This document shows, one piece after another, positions 6,087 through 9,558 of a DNA stretch of 9,558 nucleotides. Made by a program: the position numbers and the translations under genes. Source of the DNA: Candidatus Omnitrophota bacterium (GTDB taxonomy: Bacteria; Omnitrophota; Gorgyraeia; Gygaellales; Profunditerraquicolaceae); NCBI GenBank assembly GCA_026387555.1, contig JAPLLM010000126.1:1-9558 (forward strand), in the 5' to 3' direction. How positions within the stretch are numbered: the first letter of the stretch is position 1; every line of letters starts with the position of its first letter. The notes under the pieces were generated by a model. That model was not told the DNA's origin and ran no database searches. It was given only the letters and a program-made list of their open reading frames with translations.

Positions 6087-6938
6087 ATGGAAGAAGCCAT
6101 AAGAAAAGCGGACGTTTTAATCGAGGCGCTCCCGTACATAAAGAAATTCCACAAGAAGGTCGTGGTGATCAAGTACGGGGGCAGCATCTTGGGCGATGAA
6201 AAAATAAGAAAAGGCGTCCTCGAGGATATTGTATTCTTGAATTTTATGGGTCTGAAACCGGTCCTGGTCCACGGTGGCGGTCCGAATATCAGCGACAGGC
6301 TGCGCCAGTCAGGTGTAAAGACCGAATTCGTGGACGGGATGAGGGTGACTGATGAGGCAACTCTGAAAGTAGTCGAGGAGGAGCTCCAGGAACTCAATGA
6401 TCTGATCGTCAAAGAGATAAATGATATGGGCGCCAAAGCAGCGGGCCTTAACGGAAAGAACGATATTGTAATTGTCGAGAAGAAAAAGGCTAAAGTTGAC
6501 CTGGGGTTGGTAGGGCACATTATCGGCGTCAACGCCGAAGAGATAAGCGCTGAATTAAAAAAAGATAAAATAGCGGTAATCTTGCCGATGGGTAAAGGCA
6601 AGGATAAATTATTTTATAACGTCAACGCCGATGAAGCGGCTTCTAGTGTGGCCGCGGCAATGGAAGCGGAGAAGCTGGTACTTTTGACCAACGTCAAAGG
6701 TATTATGAGAAATCCCGATGACCAGCACTCGTTTTTATCGACACTGACAGAAGAAGAGGCTAAGGGGTTGATCAAAGATAATATCATCCAGCAGGGGATG
6801 ATCCCCAAGGTCAATGCTTGTTTTGATGCTTTAGATAAAGGTGTTAAAAAGGCGCACGTGATTGACGCGCGCACCCCGCACGCGCTTTTACTGGAAATAT
6901 TTACCGACCAGGGGATAGGAACAGAGATAGTAAAATGA
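6087..6938 (+). CDS. argB: Acetylglutamate kinase
   Basis: Phosphorylates N-acetylglutamate with ATP, usually the controlled step of the cyclic arginine pathway. 283 residues, amino-acid kinase family. Seen: catalytic Lys29 and glycines in IKYGGS, the HGGGPNI loop (62–68), the acetylglutamate-binding arginine in GMRVTDE (Arg86), GLNGKND, the NVNADEAASSVA segment (178–189), LLTNVKGIM (199–207) and catalytic Lys241 in QGMIPKV. The N-terminal helix ADVLIEALPYIKKF is the extra segment that, in arginine-sensitive hexameric enzymes, helps build the inhibitor site, so feedback inhibition by arginine is inferred. The usual HVIDGR near the C terminus reads HVIDAR. It starts five bases after argJ with only a distant GGAG (6069–6072), and ends in an ATGA overlap with argD. 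Confidence 0.97.
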   Translation: MEEAIRKADVLIEALPYIKKFHKKVVVIKYGGSILGDEKIRKGVLEDIVFLNFMGLKPVLVHGGGPNISDRLRQSGVKTEFVDGMRVTDEATLKVVEEELQELNDLIVKEINDMGAKAAGLNGKNDIVIVEKKKAKVDLGLVGHIIGVNAEEISAELKKDKIAVILPMGKGKDKLFYNVNADEAASSVAAAMEAEKLVLLTNVKGIMRNPDDQHSFLSTLTEEEAKGLIKDNIIQQGMIPKVNACFDALDKGVKKAHVIDARTPHALLLEIFTDQGIGTEIVK

Positions 6939-8188
6939 ATTTAGAACAGGTTTTCGAAAGCTATAAAGAAAATATAATGCCCACTTACACCAAGGTGCCT
7001 TTGGTGTTTGTGAAAGGTAAGGGGTCTAAGTTATGGGATATTAAGGGTAAGGAGTACCTGGATTTTTTCCCGGGGTGGGGTGTAGGGAATAAGGGGTCTA
7101 AGTTGTGGGATATTAAAGGGAAAGAATATCTGGATTTCTTTCCGGGATGGGGTGTCGGTAATCTGGGCCATTGTCACCCTAAAGTGATGGATGCGGTCAG
7201 AGACCAGATCTCTAAGTTGATATTTATTCCGAACAATTATCATCATGTGCCGCAGGCAAAATTAGCTAAGGAGATTGTTTACTGGACCTATCCGGCAAAG
7301 GTATTCTTCTGTAATTCCGGAGCCGAGGCCAACGAAGGCGCTATAAAATTTGCCAGGAAGTTCGGTAAGGGCAGATACGAAATAATCACTTTTGAAGATT
7401 CTTTTCACGGCAGGACGCTGGCGACGTTAGCGGCTACGGGCCAGAAAAAATACCAGGAGGGGTTTGCCCCTCTGCCGGAGGGTTTTAAGACCGTGAAGTT
7501 CAATGATCTTGAAGCGGTAAAGAAGGCTCTTACCGATAAGACTGTGGCGATAATGCTGGAGTTGATCCAGGGCGAAGGCGGAATAAATATCGCGAGTAAA
7601 GATTTTGTCCACGGAATTAAAAAGATTTGCGAAGAGAAAAACCTGCTCTTGATTGTAGACGAAGTCCAGACTGGGATGGGCAGGACGGGAAGATTATTCT
7701 GTTATCAGCATTACGGGATAACTCCGGATATTATGACTCTGGCCAAAGCGTTGGGTGGAGGGCTACCCATAGGAATGATGGTGGTTAAAAAGGAAATCGC
7801 GGATACTTTGCAGCCCGGTATGCATGCTTCTACATTCGGCGGAGGCCCGGTTATCTGTAAGGCAGCACTGGCGTCATTAACCGCGATACAGAAAGAAAAG
7901 CTGCTTGCTAAGGCCCAGAAGACGGGAGAATATCTGCTTGAAAAACTGCATAAACTTAGAGACAGGTATCCGGCGATCAACGAAGTAAGGGGGATGGGGT
8001 TGATGATAGGACTGGATCTTAATATTCCCGGTAAGCCGTTGGTCGAAAAGTGTTTTGAGAAAGGGCTTTTAATAAATTGTACGCATGATACGGTAATAAG
8101 ACTGATGCCGGCTTTAAATATAAGCATCAAGGAAGTGGATAGGGCTATTGATATAATCGAGAAATCACTAATAGAGGTCCTAAAATGA
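6935..8188 (+). CDS. argD: Acetylornithine aminotransferase with internal 24-residue duplication
   Basis: PLP-dependent class III aminotransferase that makes N-acetylornithine from the semialdehyde using glutamate; cytosolic. Seen: NSGAEANEGAIKFAR (127–141, PLP phosphate), FHGRT (157–161), LELIQGEGG, Asp242 in VDEVQTGMGRTG, Schiff-base Lys271 in TLAKALGGGLPIG, STFGG, and a C-terminal VRGMGLMIGLD. The odd part is residues 29–76: the normally single KGSKLWDIKG…GWGVGN segment is present twice in tandem without one amino-acid difference. Removing one copy gives 393 residues, normal for the family; as written it is 417. The insertion falls in the conserved N-terminal strands near the active site, so the encoded protein may fold poorly, or the sequence may be an assembly join. 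ArgD is preferred over related aminotransferases because of the operon context. It overlaps argB and argF by four bases each. Confidence 0.93.
   Translation: MNLEQVFESYKENIMPTYTKVPLVFVKGKGSKLWDIKGKEYLDFFPGWGVGNKGSKLWDIKGKEYLDFFPGWGVGNLGHCHPKVMDAVRDQISKLIFIPNNYHHVPQAKLAKEIVYWTYPAKVFFCNSGAEANEGAIKFARKFGKGRYEIITFEDSFHGRTLATLAATGQKKYQEGFAPLPEGFKTVKFNDLEAVKKALTDKTVAIMLELIQGEGGINIASKDFVHGIKKICEEKNLLLIVDEVQTGMGRTGRLFCYQHYGITPDIMTLAKALGGGLPIGMMVVKKEIADTLQPGMHASTFGGGPVICKAALASLTAIQKEKLLAKAQKTGEYLLEKLHKLRDRYPAINEVRGMGLMIGLDLNIPGKPLVEKCFEKGLLINCTHDTVIRLMPALNISIKEVDRAIDIIEKSLIEVLK
7019..7162 (+). repeat. In-frame 72-base tandem duplication inside argD
   Basis: Copy 1 is 7019–7090 and copy 2 is 7091–7162, directly adjacent, each of 24 codons. 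The encoded peptides are identical. The DNA differs at 11 of 72 bases, all third codon positions and all synonymous: codons 5, 9, 10, 11, 12, 13, 16, 17, 19, 22 and 23 of the unit. The first 14 bases of the two copies are identical. Confidence 0.97.
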
Positions 8189-9105
8189 AAAAAGACCTGA
8201 TTTCAATAAAAGATTTAAGTAGCGCGCAGATCGAGAATATCTTTAGCTTAACGGGCCAGCTTAAGAAGAATAGGCTGAAATTTAATAAGGTATTATCCGG
8301 CAAGACCATCGCGCTTATTTTTCAGAAGCCTTCGAACAGGACGCGGGTATCTTTTCAGGTGGGGATGTACCAGTTGGGAGGGAATTCCATATATTTATCC
8401 CCCAGCGAGATCAATCTCGGAGTAAGAGAGAGTATCTCCGATGTTGCTAAAACACTTTCAAGATATGTAGACGGTATAGTCTTAAGGACCTTTGAACATA
8501 AAACCGTCGTGGATATGGCGAATGCCGCGAGTATCCCTGTAATAAACGGGCTCTCGGATTTCTCGCATCCCTGTCAGGCATTGGCGGATGTTTATACGGT
8601 TAAAGAAAAATTGAAGAAATTGAAAGGTAAGACTCTGGTCTATGTAGGAGATGGGAACAATGTCTGCAATTCCCTGCTTTTTGCCTGCGCTAAGGCCGGG
8701 TTAAATATGAATGTCGGCGCTCCTAAGGGATATCAGCCGGATAAAAAGGTATTAGAGGAATCAATAAAATTAGCGCAAGCTTCAAAGGCAAGCATTAAGT
8801 TATTCGATAATGCAATTGACGCGGCTGAGGGGTCAGATGTACTTTATACCGATGTCTGGGCAAGCATGGGCCAGGAAAAAGAGACAGAGGCGAGAAAGAA
8901 GATATTTAAGGAGTTTCAGCTAAATGCGAAACTTTTGAAATCAGCCAATAAGGGATGTTTGATCATGCACTGTTTGCCCGCGCACAGGGGGGAAGAGATA
9001 ACCGCGGAAGTGATCGATAGCAAGAATTCGGTGGTCTTCGATCAGGCGGAGAATAGGATGCATGTCCAGAAAGCGGTATTAATAAAATTATTAGGAGATA
9101 AATGA
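8185..9105 (+). CDS. argF: Ornithine carbamoyltransferase
   Basis: Joins ornithine and carbamoyl phosphate to make citrulline; cytosolic, normally a trimer. At 306 residues it has family length. Seen: the carbamoyl-phosphate motif KPSNRTR (48–54), LRTFEH (100–105), HPCQALAD (128–135), YVGDGNNVCNSLL (153–165), the ornithine-side DVWASMGQE with Ser227-Met228-Gly229, MHCLPAHRGEE (261–271, containing the catalytic cysteine) and ENRMHVQKA with Arg291. The phosphate loop is SNRTR instead of the classical STRTR; the key arginine and second threonine remain. The SMG and HCLPAHRGEE motifs argue against aspartate or other carbamoyltransferases. GAGG at 8174–8177 is a well-placed ribosome-binding site; the start overlaps the argD stop (ATGA). 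Confidence 0.97.
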   Translation: MKKDLISIKDLSSAQIENIFSLTGQLKKNRLKFNKVLSGKTIALIFQKPSNRTRVSFQVGMYQLGGNSIYLSPSEINLGVRESISDVAKTLSRYVDGIVLRTFEHKTVVDMANAASIPVINGLSDFSHPCQALADVYTVKEKLKKLKGKTLVYVGDGNNVCNSLLFACAKAGLNMNVGAPKGYQPDKKVLEESIKLAQASKASIKLFDNAIDAAEGSDVLYTDVWASMGQEKETEARKKIFKEFQLNAKLLKSANKGCLIMHCLPAHRGEEITAEVIDSKNSVVFDQAENRMHVQKAVLIKLLGDK

Positions 9106-9558
9106 TGAAGAAGGTTGTTTTAGCGTATTCCGGCGGATTAGATACTTCCTGTATAGTGAAATGGCTTGCGGACAGGGGCTATGAAGTAGTTTGTTTCGTG
9201 GCTGACCTTGGCCAGGGTTTAGGCAAAGGCGAAGACTTGGATGCGATAGAAGAGAGAGCTCTCGCCGCAGGAGCGACTAAAGTTTACATAAAAGACCTTC
9301 AGGACGAATTCGTCGAGGATTTTGTCATTCCGGCTTTAAAGGCTAACGCGGTTTACGAAGGTAAATATTTATTGGCTACTGCCTTAGGTAGGCCGTTGAT
9401 CGCTAAATATCTGGTCGATATCGCGCACAAAGAAAAGGCTATTGCGATTGCCCACGGCTGCACCGGGAAAGGGAATGATCAGGTAAGATTTGAAGTCACT
9501 GCCGGTATACTCGATCCGAAATTGGAGATCCTGGCTCCGGTAAGGGAGTGGGAATTCA
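9105..9558 (+). CDS. argG: Argininosuccinate synthase, 3'-partial
   Basis: Uses ATP to condense citrulline with aspartate into argininosuccinate, the next-to-last arginine step. 151 residues, of about 400 expected, are visible before the window ends. Seen: the pyrophosphatase P-loop AYSGGLDTS (7–15), VADLGQG (32–38), EGKYLLATALGRPLIAK (85–101) and AHGCTGKGNDQVRFE (116–130), all diagnostic. There are two in-frame ATGs, 9102 and 9105; the second is preferred because GGAG at 9094–9097 is then seven bases away and the protein starts MKKVVLAYSGG as usual. Using 9102 would add one Met and give the ATGA overlap seen at other junctions here. argH would be expected next. Confidence 0.97.
   Translation, partial: MKKVVLAYSGGLDTSCIVKWLADRGYEVVCFVADLGQGLGKGEDLDAIEERALAAGATKVYIKDLQDEFVEDFVIPALKANAVYEGKYLLATALGRPLIAKYLVDIAHKEKAIAIAHGCTGKGNDQVRFEVTAGILDPKLEILAPVREWEF

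Noticed and set aside
1..9558. Undescribed defence, mobile or secretion system
   Set aside because: Every substantial open frame is assigned to a known housekeeping family; no unassigned protein, repeat array or mobile gene remains.

Overview
The window is chromosomal bacterial DNA carrying ordinary biosynthetic and ribosomal genes, all on the + strand. It is dense, with short or overlapping gene junctions and moderate GC. The gene order is leuB-like – asd – truA – rplM – rpsI – argC – argJ – argB – argD – argF – argG. The protein style and this order suggest an uncultured Gram-negative lineage; Candidatus Omnitrophota (former OP3) is my best guess. That is an impression from family resemblance, not a database result. 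No mobile genes, CRISPR, tRNA or rRNA were seen.

Region 1 (1–2773) is the downstream end of an amino-acid operon. It holds a 5'-truncated isopropylmalate-dehydrogenase-family gene, aspartate-semialdehyde dehydrogenase and tRNA pseudouridine synthase TruA, joined by overlaps of 4 and 25 bases. Region 2 (2787–3718) is a self-contained ribosomal unit. A strong extended -10 promoter sits almost on the rplM start codon, L13 and S9 follow, and an intrinsic terminator closes the unit.

Region 3 (3719–3925) is the only sizeable non-coding stretch. It contains a GC-rich, symmetry-rich block, then an AT-rich promoter with a possible pair of ArgR operator half-matches overlapping the -10. Region 4 (3926–9558) is an arginine operon, argCJBDFG, running off the window inside argG. 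Four of its five junctions are 1–4 base overlaps. With ArgJ recycling the acetyl group and ArgB making the phosphate, the products carry N-acetylglutamate to ornithine, then citrulline (ArgF) and argininosuccinate (ArgG). argH is expected downstream.

The most unusual feature is a perfect 24-residue tandem duplication near the N terminus of ArgD. Its two DNA copies differ at 11 of 72 bases, every one synonymous. That pattern points to two diverged alleles joined together, by assembly or by recombination, rather than a simple slippage duplication. I found no clearly undescribed biological system; the window is otherwise conventional.
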